64,000 nucleotides of DNA from Papilionanthe hookeriana x Papilionanthe teres (lineage: Eukaryota; Streptophyta; Magnoliopsida; Asparagales; Orchidaceae): NCBI GenBank assembly GCA_022702705.1, contig CM040432.1:45286540-45350539 (forward strand), in the 5' to 3' direction. Made by a program: the position numbers and the translations under genes. Below are positions 35,648 through 46,690 of the stretch, piece after piece. The notes beneath the pieces are model-generated. The model was not told where the DNA came from, did not search any database, and saw nothing but the letters and a program-made list of their open reading frames with translations. The stretch's first letter is position 1. Each line of letters starts with the position of its first letter.

Positions 35648-36990
35648 TTAATTGAGCATTAAAACCTCTTTAAAATTTGGTATATTACCCTTAAAATATG
35701 GTTTTAATCTATGTCCATTCACTTTAAATCTATTTCCAGTCTTCTGATCTTCAATTTCAACAACTCCATAAGTGTAAACCTGAGTCACACTAAAGGGTCC
35801 TAACCAACAAGACTTCAATTTCCCAAAAAATAATTTCAACCTTGTATTGTAAAGCAAAACTTCCTGTCCTGGTTCAAAGTTCTTCTGGATAATCTTCTGA
35901 TCATGCACTAACTTCAGTTTTTCCTTATAAATTCTGTCAATATTGTAAGATTCATTTTTCAATTCTTCTAATTCATTTAATTGCAACAATCTCTTCTCAC
36001 CAGCATTTTTCAAATTATAGTTGAATTCTTTAATTGTCCAATATGCTTTATACTCCAATTCTACTGGTAAGTGACAAATTTTTCCATATATAAGTCTGTA
36101 AGGAGTTATACCAATAGAAGTTTTATAAGCAGTCTTGTATGCCTATGATGCAGTATCGAGTCTTATAAACCAATCTACTCTTCTAGGATTGACAGTCTTT
36201 TCTAAAATTTGTTTGATCTCACGATTAGAATTCAGCTAAACCACTGGTTTGAGGATGATATGTAGTAGAGAATCTATGAACAATATTAAATTTTTCTGCC
36301 AATCTTTGAAAGTATTTATTCCTAAAATGGGATCTTCCTTCAGTGATAATCACTCTAGACATTTCGTATCTTGTGAATATGTTTTTCATTAAGAATCTTG
36401 AAACACTTTTAGCATCACAACGAGGTAAAGATTGTGCTTTAATCCACTTTGATACATAATCACTGCAATTAAAATATATAAGTTCCTAAATGAAGGAATA
36501 AATGGTCCCATGAAATCTAATCCCCAAACAAAAAAAAATTTCCACTTATAACATGAAATTTAGAGTCATTTCATTTCTTCTAGATATATTACCTACTCGC
36601 TGGCATCTATCACAAGTTTTGATATATATGTAAACATATCTAAAAAGAGTAGGCCAATAAAATCCAGCTTGCAAATTTTTATGCGCAGTTTTATCAATGC
36701 TAAAATGTCCTCCAAATTCAGAATCGTGGCATTTTTGAATAATCAGTTCAGTTTCTTCATAAGGCACACATGTTCTAATAATAAGGTCGTTACATTGCTT
36801 ATATAAATATGGTTTATCCCAAAAATATGCTTTTGCATCATGAATGAATTTTTTCTGTTGCTGAAGAGTTAGCATATGTGACAAAATATCGCTTACTATA
36901 TAGTTAACAATATCAGCATACCAAGGTATTTTCCACTCATTTATATTATAAAGTTTTTCATCAGGGAAACTATCTGTAATTTCATTGTCG
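35648..36990 (-). pseudogene. Athila integrase (element C)
   Basis: The zinc-binding N-terminus is visible: HDSEFGGHFSIDKTAHKN with CDRCQR (HHCC). The catalytic core opens with WGLDFMGPF (first Asp), then is broken by stops and frameshifts at 36160-36430. The C-terminal 136 codons (36058-35648) include VLLYNTRLKLFFGKLKSCW, GPFSV and NGHRLKPYFKG, the GPF/Y module of gypsy integrases, and end at a natural stop. Confidence 0.85.
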
Positions 36991-38380
36991 GTATCAGATG
37001 ATTCATGATATTCCAGTCTCGACAAATGATCAACAATTTGATTATCAGTTCCTTTTCTATCAATCATCACAAAATCAAATTCTTGCATTAAAAGTACCCA
37101 TCTAATTAATCTTGATTTAGTATCCTTCTTTTGCATCAGATATTTAATAGCAGAGTGATCAGTATTCACAATACATTTAGTTTCAATTAAATATGATCTA
37201 AATTTATCAAAAGCATACACAATAGCCAGTAACTCTTTTTCAGCAACTGTGTAGTTAATTTGAACATCGTTAAGAATTATATTAGCGTAGTATATAACTT
37301 TAAAAATTTTGTCATATCGACCAAGAACAGATCCAATAGCATATTCACTAGCATCACACATTAATTTAAATGGTTTCTCCCAATCAGGTGAAACTATTAC
37401 AGGTGATGTAATTTGTTTTTTCTTTAATAACTCAAAGGCATTTAAGCAGTCTTCGGTAAATTTAAATTTCTTATCTTTTTCTAAAAGTTGGCATAGAGGT
37501 TTGGTAATTTTTGAGAAATCTTTAATATAGAGCCTGTAGAAACCAGCATGTCCAAGAAAACTTCTTACCCCTCTTACTGTAGTAGGAGGTGGTAATTTAG
37601 CTATTACTTAAATTTTTGCAGGGTCTACTTCTATGTCATTTTCTAAAATTTTATGCCCAAATACAATTCCTCCTACAACCATAAATTGACATTTCTTCCA
37701 ATTCAGAACTAAGTTAGTTCTTTCGCATAGCTCCAAAACTTTTTCAAGATGATTTAAGCATGCATCAAATGATGTTCCAAACACATAGAAATCATCCATA
37801 AATACTTCTATTCCATTATCAATTAAATTACTAAATATAGACATCATACATCTTTGAAATGTTGTAGGTGCATTACATAGTCCGAAAGGCATTCTTCAAA
37901 AAGTAAAAGTTTCATAAGGAATAGTAAATGTTGTTTTCTCTTGATTCTCAGGCGCAATATGTATTTGATAGTAATCGGTATATCCATCCAGAAAGCAGTA
38001 GTACTTGTGTCCAGCAAGTCTATCCAACATTTGATCTAGAAAAGGAAGAGGAAAGTGATCTTTTCTGGTGGCGGCATTTAATTTTTGATAGTTAATACAA
38101 ATACGCCATCCAGAAACTTATCTGATAGATATTAATTCATTATTTTCATTTGCTTCAACAGTTACTCCTCCTTTCTTAGGAATACAATGAATTGGACTTA
38201 CTCAAGTACTATCCGAAATAGGATATATAATTCCAGTATCTAACCATTTTAAAATCTCTTTTTTAACTACAACTTTCATAATAGGGTTCAGTCTCCTTTG
38301 TGGATCAATTTTTTGTTTATGTTCTTCATTTAATAAATTATGTACATACAAATCGAAGGACTAATTCCTTTAATATCAGC
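36991..38380 (-). pseudogene. Athila reverse transcriptase and RNase H (element C)
   Basis: RT blocks: CIPKKGGVTVEANENNEL, LDGYTDYYQIHIAPE, TTFTIPYETF, MPFGLCNAPTTFQRCM, and VFMDDFYVFG containing the catalytic MDD. RNase H follows: CDASEYAIGSVLGR, EKELLAIVYAFDKFRSYL, TDHSAIKYLM, RLIRWVLLMQEFDF and DHLSRL. Stops (for example near 37610, 38110 and 38205) and small frameshifts break it. The first RNase H Asp and the TDH motif remain. Confidence 0.9.
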
Positions 38381-38444
38381 TAGAGTCCAACCAAAAGCTT
38401 TTTTGTATTTTTTTAATGTATCCATTAATTTTTATTCTTGAATT

Positions 38445-39733
38445 TCATTTAAGTATGAAGATACAATTACTGGTAAAGTTGAAAACTCTCCTAAAAATAC
38501 ATACTTCAAATGATTTGGAATTCTTTAATTCAAGTTCAGGGGGATTTACAACAGATTGAATTAATGTTTCATTTTCTAGTGCTGTTGAATTGAGCGTTTC
38601 AAATTTCTCCTGAATATAATCAGCTTCTTCACTATTAATTTCCTCATAATTATCTTTTTCTATATCTTCTTTTTCTTCATAATTTTCCTTGAAATATTCT
38701 CTTTTCAAATAATCACATATATCCATTCTAAAACATTCATCATCTTTTTCTATTGAAGGATATTTCATTGACTTTGAGATGTCAATGGTTACTTCTTGAT
38801 CATTTACTCTCATTATCAATTCTCCTTTTTGAACATCTATCATGGCTCTTACTGTAGCTAGAATGAACTTTCTAAAATGATTGATATTGCTTTATCTTCT
38901 TCCATATCTAAAATGATAAAGTCCACATGAAAGATAAACTTATCAACCTTGACCAAAACATCTTCTACAACTCCCTTAAGATGTGTAATAGATCGATCAA
39001 CTAACTGTAGAGTTACAGAAGTTGGTGATATCTCTCCAATTCCCAACCTTTTAAAAGTTGATAGAGGCATCAAATTTATGCTAGGTCCCAAATCACATAA
39101 TGCTCGCCCATGAAATTTTTCACCAATAGCACACGAGATAGTGCAATTACCAGGATCTTTAAGTTTTTCAGGAAGCTTTCTTTGAATTATTGCACTACAT
39201 TCTTCACAGAGTGCAACAGTCTCATGATATAGTAACTTCCTCTTTTTGTTGAGTATATACTTCTTAAATTTAACATAATCAGGCATTTGTTCCAAAGTTT
39301 CAACAAAAGGAATATTTATTGACAATTTTTTCAAAATGTCTAATAATTTAGCAAATCTTTTTCCTTTATCTTGTTGATTTAATCTTTGAGAAAATGGTGG
39401 TGGAGGTTTTTCAACAGTAATTTTCATATGTTTCAGAGGAAAATCAGGATATAAACTTTTGTTTTCTCCTTCAGTTTCTTCTTTTTCCTTTTCAACTACA
39501 GTTTCTTTTTGAACTCTTGTTTCCAACTCTTTTCCACTTCTCAATTGAATAGCCTTAATTTGTTCTTTTCCTTGATGTTTAGGATTTACTTCAACATTTC
39601 TAGGTAAGGTTCCAATAGATCTATTGCTTAGTGCAGTAGCAATTTGCCTCAATTGGTTTTCTATGTTTTTAATAGCAGCTCGTTGAGTTTGTAATTGATT
39701 ACCCATATTCAAAACTAATTCTTCCATAGACAA
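38445..39733 (-). pseudogene. Athila gag C-terminus and protease (element C)
   Basis: The segment 39733-38858 starts SMEELVLNMGNQLQTQRAAI and contains KEQIKAIQLRSGKELE, KPPPPFSQRLNQQDKG, then ALCDLGPSINLMPLS. The last is the Athila protease active site DLGASIN with Ala changed to Pro. The frame continues after a shift at about 38850 into MIDVQKGELIMRVNDQEV and an acidic linker to 38445. The Pro in the active site probably inactivates it, besides the frameshift. Confidence 0.85.
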
Positions 39734-39739
39734 CTTCTT

Positions 39740-40830
39740 CTCCTTAAATTGTGAATTATTATAAAAACCTGGTGGATTAGAAGTTCTATAATTAGAATTA
39801 CTCTTGTTGTTTATATTTCCTAATGTGTTTACAGGATTGTTCCCCCACTGAAGTTTAACAGGATTTGCCCCACCTTGGTTATTCCAATTAAAGTTTGGAT
39901 GAATTTTCCAACCTAGATTATAATAGTTTGAATAAGGGTTATTTGTCTATTATTTATTAAATTTATAGTTTCATATGAAGATTGAGCATCTAAAATTTGT
40001 CCTAACGAATTTTCTTCTAACATTGGAGGTGTTTGAGAACAATTCATTCCGTATTGATCTATTTTCTTTGAAAGAGCAAAAATTTAAGAAACTATCATAG
40101 TTAAAGCATCTGAATCATGAATACTGGCTACTCTCTTAGGATTTACCCTTTCAGCATGCCATTGAAAATTATTGGTAGCCATTTCTTCTATTAACGCATA
40201 GGCTTCTTCAAAAGGTTTAGACGTTAGTGATCCACCAGCAGCAACATCAATAATAGATCTAAAAGATCCTACTAATCCATTATAAAATGTTTGAATAATT
40301 AACCAATCTGGTAAAGCATGATGTGGACATTTCCTAAGAAGTTCTTTAAATCTTTCCCAAGATTAATATATCGATTCTCCCTCATACTGACTAAAAGATG
40401 TGATATAATTTCTAAGCTTAGTAGTTTTAGATGGTGGAAAATATTTCGATAAGAATTTTTGTGAAAGTTCTCCCCAAGTTCTAATAGATCCATTTGCTAA
40501 CGAATTTAACCAAGCCTTAGCCTTTTCCCTTAGCAAAAAAGGAAAAATTCTAAGTCTGACAGCATCATCAGACACTCTGTCGTACTTAAAATTAGCATAA
40601 AGTTCTAAGAAACATGCAAGATGTAAATTAGGATCTGTGTTTGAAGTTCCACCAAATTGATTGTTTTGTACCATTTGAATAATTATAGGTTTAAGCTCAA
40701 ATGAATTAGCAGCTACATTAGGATTCTGGATTGTTAAGTGAATTTCATCTAATGTAGGGTTAGCGTAATCTCTTAGTGGTCTAGATTGATGTTCATTTTC
40801 TATTCTTTGATTGTTTACGTTGTTTTCCAT
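39740..40830 (-). pseudogene. Athila gag N-terminus (element C)
   Basis: ATG at 40830 (MENNVNNQRIENEHQ), then RPLRDYANPTLDEIHLTIQ, NSFELKPIIIQMVQNNQFGG, DPNLHLACFLELYANFKYD, RIFPFLLREKAKAWLNSL and KFLSKYFPPSKTTKLRN, the conserved retrotransposon gag domain. A stop near 40364 after GESIY interrupts SWERFKEL, and further frames continue with NPYSNYYN-type repeats to 39740. Confidence 0.88.
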
Positions 40831-41042
40831 TGTTTCAGAATTTAAAGGTTATTTTCTCAGTTTTCTAATTCTCCTAATAGTGTGTTCTAATTCCGAATCG
40901 TAGGGTATAAGATTTTCAGAACCAAATTTACGCATACAATCGAAATCAGCACACAATAAAATAGTTAACTAAATAAGTTGCAATTCTATTAAAAAGTTTT
41001 CTAACAGTCCTAAATTGTCCGTTACTCTAATTATTTTATACT

Positions 41043-41060
41043 CCCCGGCAATGGCGCAAA
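41043..41060 (-). other. Primer binding site, element C (tRNA-Asp type)
   Basis: Reads TTGCGCCATTGCCGGGGA on the minus strand, close to the Athila/Tat PBS TGGCGCCGTTGCCGGGGA complementary to tRNA-Asp. It lies six bases inside the 5' LTR end. Confidence 0.85.
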
Positions 41061-41065
41061 AAACT

Positions 41066-42871
41066 TGACCGCGATTTTTAATATACTTAAAAATATGAGA
41101 ATTCAACACCACTACTAGAAGATCTAAATCCTCAGCAATAGCGCCAAATTGACTTGGAGCGTAATTTTAATTTTTGTAACAATTATATATTATAATCTTT
41201 AATCGCTGAGTTACCTTTAAATGCAAGTATACATATCACTCAAGTAATAGTGGAGTCCTGAATATCGATCCCACAGGGAATATTTTAGAGGCTACAGACT
41301 AGGATTATAAAAATTAATTTAGAATCACAACTAAATTGAAATTACCTATCTGTCACTAATACGCAATCGACAATAATATAAAGTTTTAATTAAAATATTT
41401 CTACTAACAATTAACTAAGTCTACTAAAGTAAAGTTCAAATATATAAGCAAGAATCTTTCTCCTTTGTTAAGATATTTAAGTGAATAGATAATTAGAATT
41501 AGTTTTAAACGGTGTTGTGCCAAATAGGAGCATACATATTTTTTACCGTTTGGTCCAGGCATAAAAACATTGACTAATCCTATGCTTGGTTACTGAATCT
41601 GCGGCTAGGCTGGGAGGATACCAGTCTCACTTCGGAGCTCCCACGTTCCCCTCGCCTGAGGGGTAACATCTACACTTCAACACCTGAACAATAGGACCAA
41701 ATTGAGGATTTTAGCTTGTCACTCTAAAATCTCCAATTCTACGCCCGATAAATATTATTTTCATATTTATTTGCACCCTCCTTCCAAGGACCTTGACCTC
41801 CTTGAATCTCAGATGTAATCTTTACTATAGTTGTTAAACTTAATAGATTTTAACTATTTAATTATCTAGATTGAAAGTAAATTAAGATCTAAGTAAAAGA
41901 TTATCACAACTTTTTATGACACACTAATTCTATTTATCATTCCATAAATATATCAAAACTAGGAGAAAGACAGAACAACTACTCAAAATTCATGGAGATG
42001 ATGTAATAAAACTTAGATTTCATATATAAAAGTAAAGTTCTACAAACTAAAGTAAATAAACACAACTTATCTTAAATTCCTCCTCAAGCAAACTCCTTGA
42101 AGTTCCTCTGAATTTCGTCCTTTCTTTATAGTATGCGGAATTCTCCTTCAAAACGACAATGCAGAAGAGATCTCTTACTTCCCTTCCACTTTTACAATCC
42201 TTCGAAGAATTCCTCTCAATATCTGTTTGAACTCACTATTTAACACTCACTAATAACAATGGACACTAGTGGACTCTCTATTGGACACTAAGTAACTATT
42301 AGAAGACTCTCATAGTACTTTTTACAGACTCTTAGTGATTTTTAGAGGACTCCAAAAGGACACCTTTTCAGCCTAAAATGGTTCTTTTTAAAGTTGTTGA
42401 AGAGTCTCCAAGGGTTTTCCAAGCATCCCTTCGAAAATCGTCCGCATTCAACGTATTTTATGAAAGAACCATCGATCCCGCCGTCGGCGGCCTCAAGCTC
42501 CGCCGTCGGCAGCCTTCTAGAAACAGTGCCTTAAACTGTTGGCGGCCTTGACCTCCACTGTCGGCGGCCTTGACCTCCGCTGTCTGTGGCCTTGACCTCC
42601 GCTATCGGCGGCCTCCCTTGAAATATATTCTGAACTCTTGGGAAAATCACATCGTCGGCGTCATCGATCTCGCCGTCGGCGCCCTAGGTCAACTTTGCAT
42701 AATTTAGTCCTTTTTGCTCCAAATTCGCTCCTTTTTGCATATTTTCGCTCCATTGTCCTTAAATATTTATACCTGCAAAAAAACATCAAAAATGCCCTTA
42801 TTTAAAGTGCAATATCATCAAAATCAGTATAAAATAAGCATGAAAATCTTAACATTTTTTTCCTTGGGTTA
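41066..42871 (-). repeat. 5' LTR of element C
   Basis: 1806 bp, TGACC...GGTTA on the plus strand. It carries the richest GC block of the window (42473-42685, at least six CGCCGTCGGCG-like motifs, some in a ~30 bp tandem with TTGACCTCC) and a TATAAAG box at 42124-42130 on the minus strand. Confidence 0.9.
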
Positions 42872-42876
42872 CCCGG

Positions 42877-43507
42877 TAACATAAAAAAAAGGGATTGGCG
42901 CCTCTTCCATTACCTTTTCCCGCCTCTTTAATTGAGAGACATAATGGTGGGTCCCGCCACCATTAAAAGAGTGCTAGCAGTTGTTCCATTTTTGCTTCTT
43001 CTACTTCATGTGATCGAGCAAAACAAAAAGGTAGTTTTTACTTCCTTCTTTTTTTTCTTCCTTCGGTGATTTAAACGACGCATTTAAGAAGGCAGCAAGC
43101 ATGGAGGCTAGCAGGCAAGGAAATCATTAGGCTGCTATTTTTTTGGGGGCTTCGGTGTTTGCTAACTAGAAGGAAGGAATCACATAAGGTTTTGCTGGAA
43201 ATATAAATCGTGTGGCTTATAGGAAGGAGAATGATCGCAAGGTGTGTTATTCCTGTTATACTCTTTGGTATTATTGCCCACAAATAGTGAGAAAGAGAAA
43301 AGAGAGAAAATTATTTCTTGTAATTGCCGAGGCGATTTACAGTGTATATTTATCTAATAGTAAAATCCTCTGCAACTCCATGGATGTAGGCAAATTGTCG
43401 AACAACGTAAATCTGTGTGTTCTTTTCTAGTGTGATTTTTTTCTCGTTATAATTTTGCTTCATCGATCGTTCCAATTATTATATATTTTATAAAATATAC
43501 CACAATA
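42877..43507 (+). repeat. Rest of the copia 5' LTR
   Basis: Aligns with 49536-50153 of the 3' LTR along its length, with differences mostly C/T or G/A. It ends CCACAATA where the 3' LTR ends CCACAACA. Confidence 0.9.
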
Positions 43508-43509
43508 AC

Positions 43510-43521
43510 TGGTATCAGAGC
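43510..43521 (+). other. Copia primer binding site
   Basis: TGGTATCAGAGC, the standard plant copia site complementary to initiator tRNA-Met, two bases after the LTR. Confidence 0.95.
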
Positions 43522-43525
43522 TAAT

Positions 43526-44330
43526 GACTGCAGAAAAAGTGAAGGTTTCAGGATTGTGAAATTTGATGGCACATATTTTGGTTATTGGAGGATGCAGAAA
43601 AAGGACTATCTCTACGGGAAGAAACTTCATCTTCCGTTATTGGGGAAAAGTCCTAAAAGGATGGATGATGCTGAATGGAATTTGTTGGATCGAAAAGTTC
43701 TGGGGGTTATTCGATTGACTCTATCGAGTTCCGTTGCACACAATGTTGTCAAGGAAAGGACTACTGCAGATCTTATGGCAGCTCTGTCAGGTATGTATGA
43801 AAAGCAATCAGTGAATAAGAAGGTATATCTGATGAAGAAGTTATTTAATTTGAAGTTGATGGAAGGTACATCCGTTGTACAACACCTGAATGATTTCAAT
43901 ACTATCACAAATCAATTATCATCTGTGGAAATTGAATTTGATGATGAGATATGTGCACCAATCTTGTTGGCTTCATTGCCAAATAGCTGAGAAGCTATGA
44001 GGATGGCTGTTAGCAATTCTGCAGGTAAATCTAAACTAAATTATGATGATATTCGTGATTTAATTTTGGCTGATGAGGTTCGCAGGAAAGATTCTAGTGA
44101 GATCTCAGGTTCGAGTTCGACACTAATTGTTGATTCTAGAGGGAGATCACCCTGGACAAGAACTCAAACAGAGGAAGATCAAAATCAAAGCACAGAAGCA
44201 GGAGCAAGTCAAAGCCTGGTCAGAAAGTAACTTACTGGAATTGTGGCAAAACTGGACACTTAAAGAGGAATTGCAGAATCCAAAGAAGGAGGAGAATAAC
44301 AGCACAAATGTGGTGACTGAAGAAGCAAAT
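43526..44330 (+). pseudogene. Copia gag
   Basis: Starts MTAEKVKVSG, then a frameshift at about 43545 into VKFDGTYFGYW, WNLLDRKVLGVIRLTLSSSV, LMAALSGMYEKQSVNKKVYL, SVVQHLNDFNTITNQL and DEICAPILLASLPNS. A TGA at 43988 replaces the Trp before EAMRMAV. The zinc knuckle reads YWNCGKTGHLKRNC near 44228-44270: the first Cys of CX2CX4HX4C is now Tyr. Confidence 0.9.
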
Positions 44331-45700
44331 GATGCACTTCTGTTGACAGTTCACATTTATATTGATGACTGGACACTGGATTCGGGGGCTTCTTTACATA
44401 CAACTTTCCATCGGGAATTAATGTAAAATTATGTTGCAAGTGACTTTGGGAAAGTATATCTGGCAGATGGAGAAGCTTTGAATGTGGTCAAAATGGGAGA
44501 TATCGACATTGCACTTCCAAAAAAGAATAGGTGGACATTGCAAAAAATCAGACATGTTCCTGAACTTAAAAAGAACCTCATTTCTGTTGGGTAGCTTGAT
44601 GAGTGTGGACATTTAGTAATATTCTTAGATAGTAACTGGAAGGTTACTAAGGGAGCACTGGCACTGGTTTGGGATAAGAAAATAGGTATATTATATATTA
44701 CTATTGGTTTAATTAACAGTGTTGATACTACTGTTATAGAGAGCATATCAGAGTTGTGGCATTGCAGACTTGGCCACATGAGTCATAGAGGTATGAAGGA
44801 ACTTCAGTACAGAGGAAAGCTACCAGAACTAAAATCAGTTGATTTTGGCATATGTGAGAGTTGTATTATGGGGAAACAGAAGAAGGTCGGTTTCTTGAAA
44901 AAGTGTCAGGACGCCAAAGGCAAGAAAACTGGATCTTGTACACACAAATGTGTGGGGACCTTCTCCAGTGACATCTCTTGGAGGCTCTCGTTACTACATC
45001 ATGTTCATTAATGATCACAGTAGAAAGGTATGAGATTATTTCTTGAAGCATAAATATGATGTATTTAATGTGTTCAGGACTTGGAAGCCCATGGTTGAGA
45101 TAAAGACAGGCTTAAAGCTGAAATGTCTAAGGTCTGATATTGGTGGCAAGTATATTGATGGTGGGTTCAAGGAGTATTGTGCAGCTCAGGGCATCAGAAT
45201 GGAGAAGATCATTCCAGGGACACCACAGTAAAATGGTGTTGCAAAGCGCATGAACAAAACCATTAAGGAGCAGGCTAGAAGCATGAGATTGCATGCCAGA
45301 CCACCACCCACTTTATGGGCAGAAGCAGTCTGCACTGCATTTTTCTTGATCAATAGAGGGCCATGCATTCCATTAAATTGTGAATTACCTGATGAGGTCT
45401 GGAGTGGGAAAGAGGTCAAATTTTCTCACCTTAAGACTTTTGGTTGTCTTTCATATGTTCTTATTAATCCAGATACTCGTAGTAAGCTTGAGGCTAAATC
45501 AAAGAAATGTTACTTCATTGGCTATGGTGATGAGGCATTTGGATATCGTTTCAGGGATGATAAGGATCAGAAGATCATAAGGAGCAGAAATATGATTTTT
45601 AAAGAAAATGTTATGTACAAAAAGAAGTCTAGTATAGTTCTGAAACAACACTATAGAAAATGTTATGTTGGTAAAGTTTGATGATTTACCAGAGGTCACA
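44331..45700 (+). pseudogene. Copia protease and integrase
   Basis: Protease active site WTLDSGASLHTT near 44370-44405. The GAG-pre-integrase domain has LWHCRLGHMSHRGMKEL (44754-44804) and CESCIMGKQKKVGF. The integrase core has FINDHSRKVWDYFLKHK, KCLRSDIGGKYIDGGFKEYC (second Asp), IIPGTPQ then a TAA in place of the expected Gln, and NGVAKRMNKTIKEQARSM where the usual Glu is Lys. The tail KTFGCLSYVLI through YFIGYGDEAFGYR is typical. Many stops. Confidence 0.9.
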
Positions 45701-45918
45701 GTGTAGGGCTAAGATGCAAGTGATGAGGAGAGTGGGTCTGGGACACCCATTCCTATTATTCTGCAGTCAGTTTTAGAGCAGTCTACTTTTACAGTTGCAA
45801 TTCACAGGTTAGAAAGGGCAAGACGTTCTCCACATCATTATTCTCCTATTTTAAACTACATTCTACTGACAGATGGTGGAGAACCTCATAGTTATGAAGA
45901 AATCTTGCAAGATGAAAT

Positions 45919-46690
45919 TTGAGCAAGTGGGAGCTGGCCATGAAGGAGGAGATGGATTCTTTGCTAGAGAATCAGACTTGGGAGCAGACAGATCTTCTAT
46001 CAGGGAAGAAGGCATTACACAACAAGTTGATGTACCGAGTGAAGACTGAGCAGGATGGCAGTAAGAGATACAAGGTTATACTTGTTATAAAAGGTTTTCA
46101 GCAGAAGCATGGCATTAATTGTTCCAAGATTTTCTCTCCTATAGTGAATCATACAACCATCAGAATGGTACTGTCTATGGTAGCTACTGAAGATCTCTTC
46201 CTTGAGAAGTTAGATGTTAAGACAAGTTTTCTTCATGGAGATCTTGAAGAAGACATCTACATGCACCAACCTGAAGGGTTTGTGGTACAGGGAAAGGATG
46301 ACTCGGTTTGCAGATTGAAGAAAAGCTTGTATGTCCTGAAGCAAGCTCCTAGACAGTAGTACAAGAAGTTTAATAAATTCATGCTCAATGCGGGGTATAG
46401 CAGATGTCAAGCAGATCATTGCTGCTATGTCAGGTATTTTGACAATTCTTATACCATCCTACTATTGTATGTGGATGATATGCTTATTGTAGGGCCTAGT
46501 ATTGATAATTTCAATAATATAAAGGAGCAGATGTCTGAGCACTTTACAATGAAGGATCTGGAAGCTGCGAAACAAATCCTTGGTATGAAAATTGTCAGAG
46601 ATAGAGTCAAAGGCACGTTGAGACTCTCTCAGACTGAGTATGTGAAAAAGCACTACTTAGCAGGTTCAATATTGATAAGGCCAAACTAGT
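45919..46690 (+). pseudogene. Copia reverse transcriptase
   Basis: WELAMKEEMDSLLENQTWE, GSKRYKVILVIKGFQQKHGI, FSPIVNHTTIRMVLSMVA, LEKLDVKTSFLHGDLEEDIY, QPEGFVVQGKD and LKKSLYVLKQAPRQ. A TAG near 46357 replaces the expected Trp. Then comes TILLLYVDDMLIVGP with the intact YVDD catalytic motif. A frameshift follows near 46680. Confidence 0.93.

Larger units (their letters stand above)
29593..42871 (-). mobile_element. Athila-type Ty3/gypsy element C (13.3 kb), nested in the copia LTR
   Basis: Duplication CCCGG at 29588-29592 and 42872-42876 brackets it. Ends are TGACC on the left and GGTTA on the right (GGTCA with one C-to-T change). Minus-strand order: 5' LTR, tRNA-Asp PBS, gag, protease, RT, RNase H, integrase, ORF-a, ORF-b, 3' LTR. 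In the first ~105 bp of the two LTRs I count five differences. Like other Athila elements it carries extra ORFs after integrase; here there are two. Confidence 0.93.

Noticed and set aside
42840..42854. Athila C right boundary at the TGTTAAG string (42854)
   Set aside because: No target duplication fits there. Extending to 42871 gives GGTTA, inverted to TGACC at the other end, and an exact CCCGG duplication.
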